Of a DNA stretch of 64,000 bases, positions 1 to 11,094 are shown one piece after another. The notes under the pieces were generated by a model. That model saw nothing but the letters and a program-made list of their open reading frames with translations. It was not told where the DNA came from and ran no database searches. Made by a program: the position numbers and the translations under genes. Source of the DNA: Salvelinus alpinus (lineage: Eukaryota; Chordata; Actinopteri; Salmoniformes; Salmonidae); assembly GCF_045679555.1 (NCBI RefSeq), contig NC_092091.1, positions 75,846,730-75,910,729 of the forward strand, read 5' to 3'. How positions within the stretch are numbered: position 1 is the first letter of the stretch; each line of letters begins with the position of its first letter.

Positions 1-1
1 T

Positions 2-196
2 TTGATTATCCTGGTGTATGCTGTGTTGTCTCAACTCCCAGTGGCACTGATGGCACAGACTCAAAGTTACATTCCATATATGGAGTTTTTTTCAGGAGTG
101 GCCATTTGTTTCTGCCTCCATGTCATCTCTGGGTTTGTGCAGCCCCTCCTCTACCTCCACAGGGTTGGGAAGCTGCCCTGCATCAGTAGACTCTAA
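2..196 (+). CDS. C-terminal fragment of a class A GPCR (copy 1 of 3)
   Basis: This is the last 64 codons of a seven-transmembrane receptor whose upstream part lies outside the window. The fragment covers the end of TM6, the third extracellular loop, TM7 and a very short tail. It is nearly identical to residues 221-284 of the complete receptor at 14600-15454; both share SGFVQPLLYLHRVGKLPC near the end and stop a few residues later. The TM7 motif is QPLLY where most class A receptors have NPxxY. The following about 2 kb also matches the flank of the other copies, so this is a tandem duplicate. Ligand and coupling are unknown. Whether the whole gene is intact cannot be judged. Confidence 0.85.
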   Translation: MIILVYAVLSQLPVALMAQTQSYIPYMEFFSGVAICFCLHVISGFVQPLLYLHRVGKLPCISRL

Positions 197-385
197 GAGA
201 AAAAGTTACATCACATCACCCCATTAGTGCCTTTAAAAATGTAGGACATGTCATTATATTTATGTTTTATGTTTTTCCATAATCATTTGTGAATTGAAAT
301 GTATGATTTTTTCACATAGGGATTTTATTGTTTTCCAATTCCTAATGTCTGAATGCATTTCCAGTGTAATCAGTGGCCTAAAAAG

Positions 386-1312
386 CAGGGGTTGGAACCA
401 GTTCATAGAACAGAACAGAAAAATAAGAATAAGAGTCCAAACCCGGGAACGAAACTGATCTATACTGTTCTAGAACAGAAACGTTATTTTAAAAAGCATG
501 AGAATTGATTAGTAATGCTATTTTACATTCCGGGATTCTTTTTTTATGTCCGCAAAAACGCTCTCAAAGCGCTTTTACAAATCCCTCACTTTGTCACTCA
601 GAAACATATTACAGTGTTTACCTGACTTCCATCTGAAAATACTTGCCAGTGAGTGTGTAGGCAAGGTGCCCTTCCCCTTCTGAAGCATAGTTTAGTAGCT
701 TCCTGAAGTTACGAAAGTGATTTGGAAATTAGGGAGAGAGATTTTAAATTAGAGAAGAAATGTATTCATATTTTCAATGCTAGTTAAGAATACTGTAGAT
801 ATCACGTTTCACATTGGATTCATTAACTTCCAAAAGGTATCTGGGGTTTTATAATCAATTTGGTTGCTGCTTTGCACCCACAAGTCTGTTAGCTAGCTGG
901 TGCATCGTTAAGCTAACTCTCTGAAGTTCAAAGACATTCACAATTCCTTCATAGAAGCCTCTCCTCCGTAGGTATAATTCTGTGGGTCTATTTCAGATAA
1001 TGCATGTCTTAACAAAAAGATGCACAACGCTTCAAGCCAAGCTTCCTCCTGCTCCGACATTTCTCGCTCTCCACACCTGCAAAATTTCAGACGCATCTCG
1101 CGCCTTACACACACCTTTGTCCAATGCATGTAAAAGGTTTTCACCTTTGTCCAATAAATGTAAAAAATGAATACAAACCAGAAGTTTTATTTTTTTATTC
1201 CAACCGGTTCAGAACTTTATTTTGATGGTCGGAACATTGGAACAGGAACAAACAAAGTATGATTCTATTCAGAACGAAACAAATTGTAAAATGATTTTGG
1301 TACCAACCTCCG
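386..1312. mobile_element. hAT-like non-autonomous DNA element in the GPCR 3' flank
   Basis: The flank of GPCR copy 3 (around 15590) reads straight through where copy 1 has about 930 extra bases. The insert begins CAGGGGTTGGAACC and ends with an imperfect inverted copy (GGTACCAACC near 1300). The bases on each side, ctaaaaag and ctagaaaa, look like a degraded 8-bp target duplication, which would fit the hAT superfamily. No transposase frame is visible. The insertion happened after the GPCR unit was duplicated. Confidence 0.6.
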
Positions 1313-2305
1313 CTAGAAAATGATGGTTAGATTCCTCCCCCTGTAGATTTTGTTTTGATCATATTGGGTCATCAGTTTATGTACTCACACAGTGTAAACC
1401 AGCCCAAGTCCATAATTAGATAAATAGGCCGAGTTTCAAACCGATCTAGCAGGTAGACAATGCAGCTTTGAAAGGCAACCTAACCGTGTTCACGGAGATG
1501 GTATTCAAGGTAAACACTGCACATGTCGGCTCAATTGGAAATTACCTTTAAATGTCAGCATAGTTTCACATTCAGCTGGCTAATGCAGAAACAGACTGGC
1601 AACAAACATTTACATGTGTTTTCTCTTGAAATTATGGATAATGATTGTGCTTGAAAGTTTAAATGTAGATATTGTTGGGTTGATGGGATTAAATATATTC
1701 ATAATAAGGATCTCCCTGTCTGTCTGACTTCTTTAGAAAATGAATAATAAAGGACATGTATGTATATTTATAATAAATCATTACAATAATTAGAATAACA
1801 AATAAAATAATAATATTTCAACATACTTATTCTTAAGGTCAATGATCAGGTCCCACTATTATGGTGTCAGAAAATTGCATTACATAACATTGAATACTTC
1901 TGTATTGACTGCCATATTGTGTAACTAGGGACAGGAGTTTTTCATGAACTTTTAACCTTAGCTGGTTTGGGAAAACTCAGTGCCCTATCCATCCATAACA
2001 CATTCTACACCGCATATTCTTTTCAACCATACTAAGCATCACTTAGTGTTGTCATAACCAGTGGAAAACATTTGCATGTCAGGTGTGGTCCATTAAGTGA
2101 GGTGATGAGCAGCATCAGTTTACAGACAGGAGCAACACAGGTGTGTTGGTGGGGGTGTAAACCTGATCCTAAGCTTGATCTTAAGACTGATACACCTAAA
2201 CTCAACATCTCCCCTGCCGACTCTACGACTATAAATGGTGGCAAGGACAGACTGTGGGAACTAAGTCCTCTGGTTGACAGGACTCACTGTCTCAATCAGT
2301 ATTAA
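1313..2305. other. 3' flank of GPCR copy 1, shared with copies 2 and 3
   Basis: No gene is seen. The stretch aligns by eye with 8760-8795 plus 11858-12720 and with 15600-16760. Shared landmarks include gtgtaaaccagcc (about 1396, 11890 and 15677) and ggaaaacatttgcat (about 2063, 12672 and 16691). It marks the extent of the tandem duplication unit. Confidence 0.7.
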
Positions 2306-2535
2306 AGGTTGAGAAGGGACAGGGGTCGATACTAAATAGGAGGACTCACTGTCTCAGTCAGGAGTGTTTCTTATAGGACAAGTCCAGGTTGTCCCTCCTT
2401 TATTCAGTCCATTCACTTCCAATTGGTGCCTAATGAACATGACCTGATCTGCCCTTTATTCTGAGGTAACTAGCCTTTGCCTTGCCACAAGAGGAAAGAC
2501 ATCAGGCTAGCCAGCTCTTAGGTAGAATAGTGCTT

Positions 2536-2744
2536 GAGATATTGTAGTCAGCCCACTGTATGCATAGTAGTGGTTGAGATATGGTAGCCAGCCCACTGCT
2601 TATGCATAGTAGTGGTTAAAATATGGTAGCCAGCCCTCTGCATATACATAGAAGTGGTTGAGATATGGTAGCCAGCCCACTGCTTATGCATAGTGGTGGT
2701 TGAGATATGGTAGCCAGCCCACTGCATATACATAGTGGTGGTTG
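2536..2744. repeat. Five-copy 42-bp minisatellite
   Basis: Five imperfect copies of a roughly 42-bp unit containing gatatggtagccagcccac follow each other. Two alternating forms differ in the middle (cttatgcatagt versus catatacatagt). Short open frames here arise only from the repeat periodicity. Confidence 0.9.
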
Positions 2745-2849
2745 ATAAGTGGTCAACGATTGGTGACCTGGTTGACATAGATTAATAGTTGTGGTCATTG
2801 TAGATGAGTGGTTGTGGTGAGATTAGATAACCAATTCTATCTAGATAAG

Positions 2850-4079
2850 TTGTAGATATGGTAACCACTAGATGGCTAGATGTTAAACTGTGGTAGATAT
2901 GGTAACCACTAGATGGCTAGATGTTAAACTGTGGTAGATATGGTAACCACTAGATGGCTAGATGTTAAACTGTGGAATGTATGGTAACCACTAGATGGCT
3001 AGATGTTAAACGGTGGTAGATATGGTAACCACTAGATGGCTAGATGTTAAACTGTGGTAGATATGGTAACCACTAGATGGCTAGATGTTAAACTGTGGAA
3101 TGTATGGTAACCACTAGATGGCTAGATGTTAAACTGTGGAATGTATGGTAACCACTAGATGGCTAGATGTTAAACTGTGGTAGATATGGTAACCACTAGA
3201 TGGCTAGATGTTAAACTGTGGAATGTATGGTAACCACTAGATGGCTAGATGTTAAACTGTGGAATGTATGGTAACCACTAGATGGCTAGATGTTAAACTG
3301 TGGTAGATATGGTAACCACTAGATGGCTAGATGTTAAACTGTGGTAGATATGGTAACCACTAGATGGCTAGATGTTAAACTGTGGTAGATATGGTAACCA
3401 CTAGATGGCTAGATGTTAAACTGTGGAATGTATGGTAACCACTAGATGGCTAGATGTTAAACTGTGGAATGTATGGTAACCACTAGATGGCTAGATGTTA
3501 AACTGTGGTAGATATGGTAACCACTAGATGGCTAGATGTTAAACTGTGGTAGATATGGTAACCACTAGATGGCTAGATGTTAAACTGTGGTAGATATGGT
3601 AACCACTAGATGGCTAGATGTTAAACGGTGGTAGATATGGTAACCACTAGATGGCTAGATGTTAAACTGTGGTAGATATGGTAACCACTAGATGGCTAGA
3701 TGTTAAACTGTGGAATGTATGGTAACCACTAGATGGCTAGATGTTAAACTGTGGAATGTATGGTAACCACTAGATGGCTAGATGTTAAACTGTGGTAGAT
3801 ATGGTAACCACTAGATGGCAAGATGTTAAACGGTGGTAGATATGGTAACCACTAGATGGCTAGATGTTAAACTGTGGAATGTATGGTAACCACTAGATGG
3901 CTAGATGTTAAACTGTGGAATGTATGGTAACCACTAGATGGCTAGATGTTAAACTGTGGTAGATATGGTAACCACTAGATGGCTAGATGTTAAACTGTGG
4001 AAGATATGGTAACCACTAGATGGCTAGATGTTAAACTGTGGTAGATATGGTAACCACTAGATGGCTAGATGTTAAACTG
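2850..4079. repeat. Thirty-copy 41-bp minisatellite
   Basis: Thirty units of exactly 41 bp run without interruption (30 x 41 = 1230 bp). Each contains ggtaaccactagatggctag. Two main unit types exist: A (gtagatat) and B (gaatgtat). A few carry aaacgg instead of aaactg, and one has ggcaag for ggctag. There is no unique spacer, so this is not CRISPR-like. The unit loosely resembles the 42-bp array just upstream (gatatggtarcca). Confidence 0.97.
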
Positions 4080-4107
4080 TGGTAGAGGAGAACTCAGACA
4101 AATCAAA

Positions 4108-4395
4108 TGGTGGAACATTCTTAGAAAAAAAAGGTAGACCCTTGAATCTCTGCGAACGTAGAACATTTAGCAGACGCTCTTATCCAGAGCGACTTACAAA
4201 TTGGAAAGTTCATACATATTCATCCTGGTCCCCCCGTGGGGAATGAATCCACAACCCTGTCGTTGCAAGCGCCATGCTCTACCAACTGAGCCACAGATAG
4301 AACCATAGGGGAACCCTTTTTGGTGCAAGGTAGAACCCTTTGCAGAGGGTTCTATCTAGAATCCTCTATGTAGGGTTCTTCAAATAACCCCCTTC
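4108..4395. mobile_element. Miniature GGTTCT-rich element, interrupted by a SINE
   Basis: A left part (cattcttagaaaaaaaaggtag, about 4112-4135) and a right part rich in gaaccc and ggttct (4302-4395) match the style of the complete miniature element at 37750-37892. A tRNA-derived SINE at 4160-4297 separates them. The ends are not resolved. Confidence 0.45.
4160..4297 (-). mobile_element. tRNA-derived SINE with L2-type tail
   Basis: Read on the minus strand it starts with a tRNA-like head (A-box-like TGGCTCAGTTGGTAGAGCA, then a B-box-like GGTTGTGGATTCATTCC). It ends with the tail AAGTCGCTCTGGATAAGAGC. The same tail ends the L2-type LINE at 4533-6077, so the two form a SINE/LINE partner pair. 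It is not a functional tRNA gene. Confidence 0.8.
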
Positions 4396-4532
4396 AAAAA
4401 AACAGTTTTTGATTTGTCCTTATTTTATGTAGATCGATGAGAAGAAGAAAAAATCATGTTTTTTAGAATAAGGCTGCAACGTAACAAAATGTGGAAAAAG
4501 TGAAGGGGTCTGAATACTTTCCGAATGCACTG

Positions 4533-6077
4533 TACATTTACATTTACATTTAAGTCATTTAGCAGACGCTCTTATCCAGAGCGACTTACAAATTGGTGCA
4601 TTCACCTTATGATATCCAGTGGAACAACCACTTTACAATAGTGCATCTAACTCTTTTAAGGGGGGGGGGGGGTTAGAAGGATTACTTTATCCTATCCTAG
4701 GTATTCCTTAAAGAGGTGGGGTTTCAGGTGTCTCCGGAAGGTGTTGATTGACTCCGCTGACCTGGCGTCGTGAGGGAGTTTGTTCCACCATTGGGGTGCC
4801 AGAGCAGCGAACAGTTTTGACTGGGCTGAGCGGGAACTGTACTTCCTCAGAGGTAGGGAGGCGAGCAGGCCAGAGGTGGATGAACGCAGTGCCCTTGTTT
4901 GGGTGTAGGGCCTGATCAGAGCCTGAAGGTACGGAGGTGCCGTTCCCCTCACAGCTCCGTAGGCAAGCACCATGGTCTTGTAGCGGATGCGAGCTTCAAC
5001 TGGAAGCCAGTGGAGAGAGCGGAGGAGCGGGGTGACGTGAGAGAACTTGGGAAGGTTGAACACCAGACGGGCTGCGGCGTTCTGGATGAGTTGTAGGGGT
5101 TTAATGGCACAGGCAGGGAGCCCAGCCAACAGCGAGTTGCAGTAATCCAGACGGGAGATGACAAGTGCCTGGATAAGGACCTGCGCCGCTTCCTGTGTGA
5201 GGCAGGGTCGTACTCTGCGAATGTTGTAGAGCATGAACCTACAGGAACGGGTCACCGCCTTGATGTTAGTTGAGAACGACAGGATGTTGTCCCGGATCAC
5301 GCCAAGGTTCTTAGCACTCTGGGAGGAGGACACAATGGAGTTGTCAACCGTGATGGCGAGATCATGGAACGGGCAGTCCTTCCCCGGGAGGAAGAGCAGC
5401 TCCGTCTTGCCGAGGTTCAGCTTGAGGTGGTGATCCGTCATCCACACTGATATGTCTGCCAGACATGCAGAGATGCGATTCGCCACCTGGTTATCAGAAG
5501 GGGGAAAGGAGAAGATTAATTGTGTGTCGTCTGCATAGCAATGATAGGAGAGACCATGTGAGGATATGACAGAGCCAAGTGATTTGGTGTATAGCGAGAA
5601 TAGGAGAGGGCCTAGAACAGAGCCCTGGGGGACACCAGTGGTGAGAGCACGTGGTGCGGAGACAGATTCTCGCCACGCCACCTGGTAGGAGCGACCTGTC
5701 AGGTAGGACGCAATCCAAGCGTGGGCCGCGCCGGAGATGCCCAACTCGGAGAGGGTGGAGAGGAGGATCTGATGGTTCACAGTATCAAAGGCAGCCGATA
5801 GGTCTAGAAGGATGAGAGCAGAGGAGAGAGAGTTAGCTTTAGCAGTGCGGAGCGCCTCCGTGACACAGAGAAGAGCAGTCTCAGTTGAATGACTAGTCTT
5901 GAAACCTGACTGATTTGGATCAAGAAGGTCATTCTGAGAGAGATAGCAGGAGAGCTGGCCAAGGACGGCACGTTCAAGAGTTTTGGAGAGAAAAGAAAGA
6001 AGGGATACTGGTCTGTAGTTGTTGACATCGGAGGGATCGAGTGTAGGTTTTTTCAGAAGGGGTGCAACTCTGTACAA
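4533..6077 (-). mobile_element. L2-clade LINE, 5' truncated
   Basis: The 3' end is the (ACATTT)n tract near 4533-4552, read as TGTAAA repeats on the minus strand. Next come the tail shared with the neighbouring SINE, a poly-G tract and a long RT frame. The endonuclease part expected upstream is absent, so the copy is 5' truncated near 6077, as is usual for LINE insertions. The long intact frame suggests a recent insertion. Confidence 0.85.
4692..6077 (-). CDS. L2-type LINE reverse transcriptase, long intact frame
   Basis: An open frame of 461 codons encodes most of a non-LTR reverse transcriptase. Visible motifs in order are NNYRPVSLLSFLSKTLER (about residue 19), LILLDLSAAFDTVNH (about 88), GVPQGSVLGPLLFSLYTK (about 148), the catalytic box CYADDTQL (about 181), then the C-terminal LDYCNSLLAGLP and RSLHWLPV typical of the L2 and related clades. 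The endonuclease half is missing, so this is a 5'-truncated copy. No stop or shift is seen over about 1.4 kb. It belongs to the transposon, not to a host gene. The 77-bp poly-G-containing stretch beyond its stop is 3' UTR. Confidence 0.9.
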   Translation of the reverse strand: MYRVAPLLKKPTLDPSDVNNYRPVSLLSFLSKTLERAVLGQLSCYLSQNDLLDPNQSGFKTSHSTETALLCVTEALRTAKANSLSSALILLDLSAAFDTVNHQILLSTLSELGISGAAHAWIASYLTGRSYQVAWRESVSAPRALTTGVPQGSVLGPLLFSLYTKSLGSVISSHGLSYHCYADDTQLIFSFPPSDNQVANRISACLADISVWMTDHHLKLNLGKTELLFLPGKDCPFHDLAITVDNSIVSSSQSAKNLGVIRDNILSFSTNIKAVTRSCRFMLYNIRRVRPCLTQEAAQVLIQALVISRLDYCNSLLAGLPACAIKPLQLIQNAAARLVFNLPKFSHVTPLLRSLHWLPVEARIRYKTMVLAYGAVRGTAPPYLQALIRPYTQTRALRSSTSGLLASLPLRKYSSRSAQSKLFAALAPQWWNKLPHDARSAESINTFRRHLKPHLFKEYLG

Positions 6078-7044
6078 GAAAGATCAGGAAAGTATTCTTA
6101 TCATAGTGTAAGAAAAATGTTTAAACCCCCTAGAGTCGATTTCCGCGACCCCGCGAAAATCGAATACTTTAAAAAATAAATTTCAAAATCTTAAGCTAAA
6201 GTTATCTGTTTTATTTTTGACTATCTGTTGAATTGTTTTAAGAAGGCCATACCAAGGATCATTTAGCTATTTGATTTGGAATTTTAAGAAGTATCCAAAA
6301 AATCATAAAAATGATTTGATGAAACATTGAATTTGGCCTCACTGCCATTAACTGGTCAGCGGGACCTTCAGAGGAGTCTAATGAGACGGCGGGTGTCCTA
6401 GAGCAAAACAACCGACATCTACATGTTCTTGATAGACTTACCTTTCCACATATTAGTGTGTAGCCCAAACTGTTCGGACGCTAAAGACAGAAGTTGGCAG
6501 ATCGGATGTACCGACTTCAGACAAGTCCTGCCGGTGTGGGGGTCGTAAAGCCAAACAGAGAACACCATTGTGTTCATGAGAGTCCCATCTTTTCATAGAG
6601 GCGTCAATATTTTTTAGGCCAAACCGTTCTGACGCTATAGATTCTATTCTCTCATGGTCTGACAAACACAGCTCTAGCTCTACCACCTTTCACCGCAGAT
6701 GCAGAAGTATGACATCGATGGATTGAGAGCCGTACAATGCAACAACAAAAAACAGATTTCTCTATTTTAAACTGACGGATTGTGATGGGGATTGTTTTAT
6801 TATGCTAATTCCAGTTCCACGGGGCCACAGGGAATTGACTCTTGGGGGTCAAATCCTGCACTATGATTTTTTACATTCAAAGCAACTGGGGAAAATCCAT
6901 GGCAGGCATGTCACCTTAGCTTGCAACATAACTTCTGAGTGATAGGAAGCACGAGCACCAATCAGCCTACACCACGGTGCACACACCCGTCATCACTATG
7001 ACAACTAGAGTAGACATGTCAACAAATGATTGCTGTCTGACCGC
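6078..7044. other. No gene seen; unassigned repeat-like DNA
   Basis: AT-rich sequence with a GC-rich start (cgatttccgcgaccccgcg near 6138). Short minus-strand frames at 6259-6686 have no recognisable domain. TTAA occurs near both ends (6121 and 6767), which is weak support for an inserted element. Confidence 0.4.
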
Positions 7045-7235
7045 ACACAAATCTGATCTGGTCACTAGTAACTTGCTGTTTGGACAGTCAGTACTGTTTG
7101 GACAGTCAGTATTCCAAAACTGATTTGGTCACTTGTAACTTTCTGTTTGGAAAGTCAGTACTCCAAATCTGATCTGGTCACTAGTAACTTGCTGTTTGGA
7201 CAGTCAGTATTCCAAAACTGATTTGAAAAACAAAA
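7045..7235. repeat. Three-copy imperfect repeat of about 60 bp
   Basis: Three diverged copies contain ctgatctggtcactagtaac or ctgatttggtcacttgtaac, followed by ttgctgtttggacagtcagta. They lie just upstream of the GPCR copy 2 region. No coding potential was seen. Confidence 0.75.
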
Positions 7236-7879
7236 CTGATTTGAGAATTAAGGCCTGAAGTGTGAAAAGGATTCACAAAACCTCCTCAATCAATCATAGA
7301 CTGTGTATGGCCATTAGGTCCTGACAAACACAGTCATTTGCATAGGTGTAATGACCTGCTGCACCTGTTTGTGACTCACAGATGTTCAAGCTGAGACTAA
7401 TAGACCTGACTTGTGTTCAGGACACACCACATGGAAGGGGGGTTAAAAAATATGATCATTGTTGTTGGATAAGATTAGAAAGTACCTCCTCCATTTCCAT
7501 TTGTTTTGTCCCTGTTATGTTGTGTCTGTTGTGTATGAACCAACATTCAGTTCTTGATGGACACAGACTTTTCAGGAGAGAGAAGAGCTCCATCAGTCAA
7601 GGTTTGAAATTGTTATTTTCCTCTTCAAAATCAGAATTGATTATGAAGAAGAAGTATTCAGTTCACTTCTGATGTTTCCCTTTTGTTTTCAGTACAAGTT
7701 CTGGAATTCAAAAATGTTTCATAGCAGAAAAAAATTATGTATGGCATAATTTATCCATTTTGTTATGAAAATCTTACAGGAATTTGTGTTTTTAGTTTCT
7801 ATTGAGGAAAAGCCTTAAAAGGCTACTTAAATGTGCTGTATATTGTATGATCTGGTGTTGATAGTTAATTTAATGCATT

Positions 7880-7914
<35 letters not shown>

Positions 7915-8008
7915 CTCTCTCTCATTCTCTCTCTTTCTTCCTTCCACAAGTGATCTTTGGGACATCAAAGCTGGTACTTCCAAACTGAGCTTGGTAAAAA
8001 ATTAAAAG

Positions 8009-8540
8009 ATGAACTCTTCCAACCATTCCTCTGTCTTCTATGTGGCTGTGTGGAGTACGTTTCCTCTATCAGCACTGCTATGCAGTCAACCTCATCCTCA
8101 ATCTTCCCACATCCTGTGGCTGAAGCGAGTGGACGATGGCCTCAGAGATCTTCTCTCTCAACCTGGCTTTATCTGAGATCCTCTGCTGCCTGTGTTCTGT
8201 CTTCTTCTTTGTCTACATACACCTCCCTATTCCCCCTCTCCTAGTCTCTCCTCTGGTACGACCCTGTTCCAGTGCTGTATATGTTTTGAACACTACCTGG
8301 CGGTGGTCCACCCTGTGGTCTTCCTGAAGTACAAACTCCTCAGATACAAGGTGGCGTGTTCTGGGTTAGTCTGGTTGGTTCTGGGTTAGTCTGGTTGGTT
8401 GTAATCAGGTTCTGTCAAAGAGCCTAAATGTTATATTTTAGGCGCCTGTGGGTGAAATTCTGGTCTTATTTTAATTTATGTTATTCTGCTACCTCTGTTT
8501 TCAGGGCCGCCCCACGGCTCAACAAATCAGGTGAGAAGCA
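8009..8540 (+). pseudogene. Broken class A GPCR (copy 2 of 3)
   Basis: A short-tail GPCR paralogue begins at ATG 8009 (MNSSNHSSVFYV, with N-glycosylation sites as in copy 3). Recognisable pieces are the TM2 segment near 8155 (SLNLALSEIL), the TM3 end and intracellular loop near 8270-8370 (HYLAVVHPVVFLKYK) and a remnant of the TM5-loop region near 8490. The pieces lie in different frames, with internal deletions in TM1, TM2-TM3 and TM4-TM5, and TM6-TM7 is missing. The E/DRY-type motif has become EHY. The CT-rich tract at 7883-7930 matches the one before copy 3. It is a dead tandem duplicate. Confidence 0.85.
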
Positions 8541-9417
8541 CTTTTTTTTTTAGAACAGGTCAATGCACAACGAACCATTGGACACGGGGAGGAGAGGAGA
8601 CAACAGAGAATGGTACAACACCAGACACAAACAACAAGTAAAATAGTCAGCCATTCCCAAAAAGCACCTTGAACCATCAGAAGTCTCCCTCCTGAATCGT
8701 GGTCTGTCTTTTGTTCCTATTAATGACTTTCAGAAATGTTTCAGAAATATCAGATTACGGGAGTGATGGTTTGACTTCCCCTCCTGTAGATTTAGTTTTG
8801 TTCATTTTTATTCACTTTTATTTAACCAGGGAAAACACATTGAGGCCGAGGTCTCATTTGCAAATATGCCCTGGGAATAAAACAGACATTTAAACACAAA
8901 ACAAATATTACATAAAAAATCAAATAAAACAAACATATGTATCAATATAAACATCCCTTGACTTTCTCCTGAACTGACCCAGAGACAACAACACATTGGA
9001 GATTATTCCACATGACAGGGGCCTGGTAGGAAAAGGCAGATTTACACAACTCTGTGGATACACGTGGAGTCTCCATCATTAACCAACCCTGTCATTGTTG
9101 TAATCAGGGTTTCTATATTTCAAAAATTATGTTAAGTAAATTGGTAGTATATTGAGTAAGGCTTTATAAACAAAAACAGAATAATGAAGTGACCTACAGT
9201 TGAAGTCAGAAGTTTACATACACCTTAGCCAAATACATTTAAACTCAGTTTTTCACAATTCCTGACATTTAATCCTAGTAACAATTCCCTGTCTTAGGTC
9301 AGTTAGTATCACCAATTTATTTTAAGAATGTGAAATGTCAGAATAATAGTAGATGAATGATTTATTTCAGCATTTATTTAATCACATTCCCAGTGGGTCA
9401 GAAGTTTACACACTCAA

Positions 9418-10403
9418 TTAGTATTTGGTAGCATTGCCTTTAAATTGTTTAACTTCGGTCAAACATTTCGGGTAGCCTTCCACAAGCTTCCCACAATAAG
9501 TTGGGTGAATTTTGGCCCATTCCTCCTAACAGAGCTGGTGTAACTTGTCAGGATTGTAGGCCTCCTTGCTCGCAAACGCTTTTTCAGTTCTGCCCACAAA
9601 TTTTCTATAGGATTGAAGTCAGGGCTTTGTGATGGCCACTCCAATACCTTGACTTTGTTGTCCTTAAGCCATTTTGCCACAACTTTGGAAGTATGCTTGG
9701 GGTCATTGTCCATTTGGAAGACCCATTTGCGACCAAGCTTTAGTCTTGAGATGTTGCTTTAATATATCCACAAAATTTTCCTCCGTCATGTAACCATCTA
9801 TTTTGTGAAGTGCACCAGTCCCTCCTGCAGCAAAGCACCCCCACAACATGATGCTGCCACCCCTGTGCTTCCCGGTTGGGATGGTGTTCTTTGGCTTGCA
9901 AGCCTCCCCCTTTTTCCTCCAAACATAACGATGGTCATTATGGCCAAACAGTTCTATTTTTGTTTCATTAGACCAGAGGATATTTCTCCAAAAAGTACGA
10001 TCTTTGTTCCCATGTGCGTAGTCTGGCTTTTTTTATGGCGGTTTTGGAGCAGTGGCTTCTTCCTTGCTGAGCGGCCTTTCAGGTTATGTCGATATAGGAC
10101 TCGTTTTACTATGGATATAGATACTTTTGTACTTGTTTCCTCCAGCATCTTCACAAGGTCCTTTGCTGTTGTTCTGGGATTGATTTGTACTTTTCACACC
10201 AAAGTACGTTTATCTCTAGGAGACAGAAAGTGTCTCCTTCCTGAGCGGTATGACGACTGCGTGGTCCCATGGTGTTTATACTTGCGTACTATTGTTTGTA
10301 CAGATGAAAATGGTACCTTTAGGCATTTGTAAATTGCTCCTAAGGATGAACCAGACTTGTGGAGGTGTACAATTTCTTGGCTGATTTCTTTTGATTTTCC
10401 CAT
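9418..10403 (-). pseudogene. Tc1 transposase, decayed
   Basis: It starts MGKSKEIS at 10403 with a paired-like DNA-binding region ([24 protein letters not shown]), then KRVLYRHNLKGRSARKKPLL. The catalytic region ends with [18 protein letters not shown] and [17 protein letters not shown]. That supplies the second D and the E of a DDE enzyme with the Tc1-type spacing. The reading frame changes at least three times, so the enzyme is dead. The expected terminus (ATKY then stop) is at 9418. Confidence 0.9.
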
Positions 10404-10576
10404 GATGTCAAGCAAAGAGGCACTGAGTTTGAAGGTAGGCCATGAAATACATCCACAGGTACACCTCCAATTGACTCAAATTATGTCAATTAGCCTATCA
10501 GAAGCTTCTAAAGCCATGACATCATTTCCTGGAATTTTCCATGCTATTTAAAGGCACAGTCAACTTAGTGTATGTA

Positions 10577-11094
10577 GGCCTCCCGGGTGGCGCAGTGGTC
10601 TAGGGCACTGCATCGCAGTGCTAGCTGCGCCACCAGAGTCTCTGGGTTCGCGCCCAGGCTCTGTCGCAGCCGGCCGCGACCGGGAGGTCCGTGGGGCGAC
10701 GCACAATTGGCATAGCGTCGTCCGGGTTAGGGAGGGTTTGGCCGGTAGGGATATCCTTGTCTCATCGCGCTCCAGCGACTCCTGTGGCGGGCCGGGCGCA
10801 GTGCGCGCTAACCAAGGGGGCCAGGTACACGGTGTTTCCTCCGACACATTGGTGCGGCTGGCTTCCGGGTTGGAGGCGCGCTGTGTTAAAGAAGCAGTGC
10901 GGCTTGGTTGGGTTGTGCTTCGGAGGACGCATGGCTTTCGACCTTCGTCTCTCCCGAGCCCGTACGGGAGTTGTAGCGATGAGACAAGATAGTAATTACT
11001 AGCGATTGGATACCACGAAAATTGGGGAGAAAATGGGATAAAAAATACAAAAAATAATAATAATAATACAAATAAAAAAAATATCAAAAAAAAA
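10577..11094 (+). mobile_element. Salmonid tRNA-derived SINE (about 520 bp)
   Basis: It starts GGCCTCCCGGGTGGCGCAGT with an A-box-like tRNA head and a B box (GGGTTCGCGCCC near 10646). A long GC-rich body follows, with an A-rich tail of TAA repeats. A perfect 12-bp target duplication TTAGTGTATGTA flanks it (10565-10576 and 11095-11106). It sits inside the Tc1 element, so it is younger than that insertion. Long frames across it are not genes. Confidence 0.95.

Noticed and set aside
2850-4079. CRISPR-like direct repeat array
   Set aside because: The 41-bp units abut each other with no unique spacers, and the genome is vertebrate; it is a minisatellite.
4160-4297. tRNA gene candidate from A and B boxes
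   Set aside because: The head does not fold into a full tRNA cloverleaf by eye and is joined to a LINE tail, so it is a SINE. The same applies at 10577, 19701, 45609, 47986 and 53834.
6121-6770. Possible TTAA-flanked inserted element
   Set aside because: The sequences inside the two TTAA sites do not match as inverted repeats and no family was recognised; left as unassigned DNA.
9805-10332. 175-codon plus-strand frame
   Set aside because: Antisense shadow of the Tc1 transposase.
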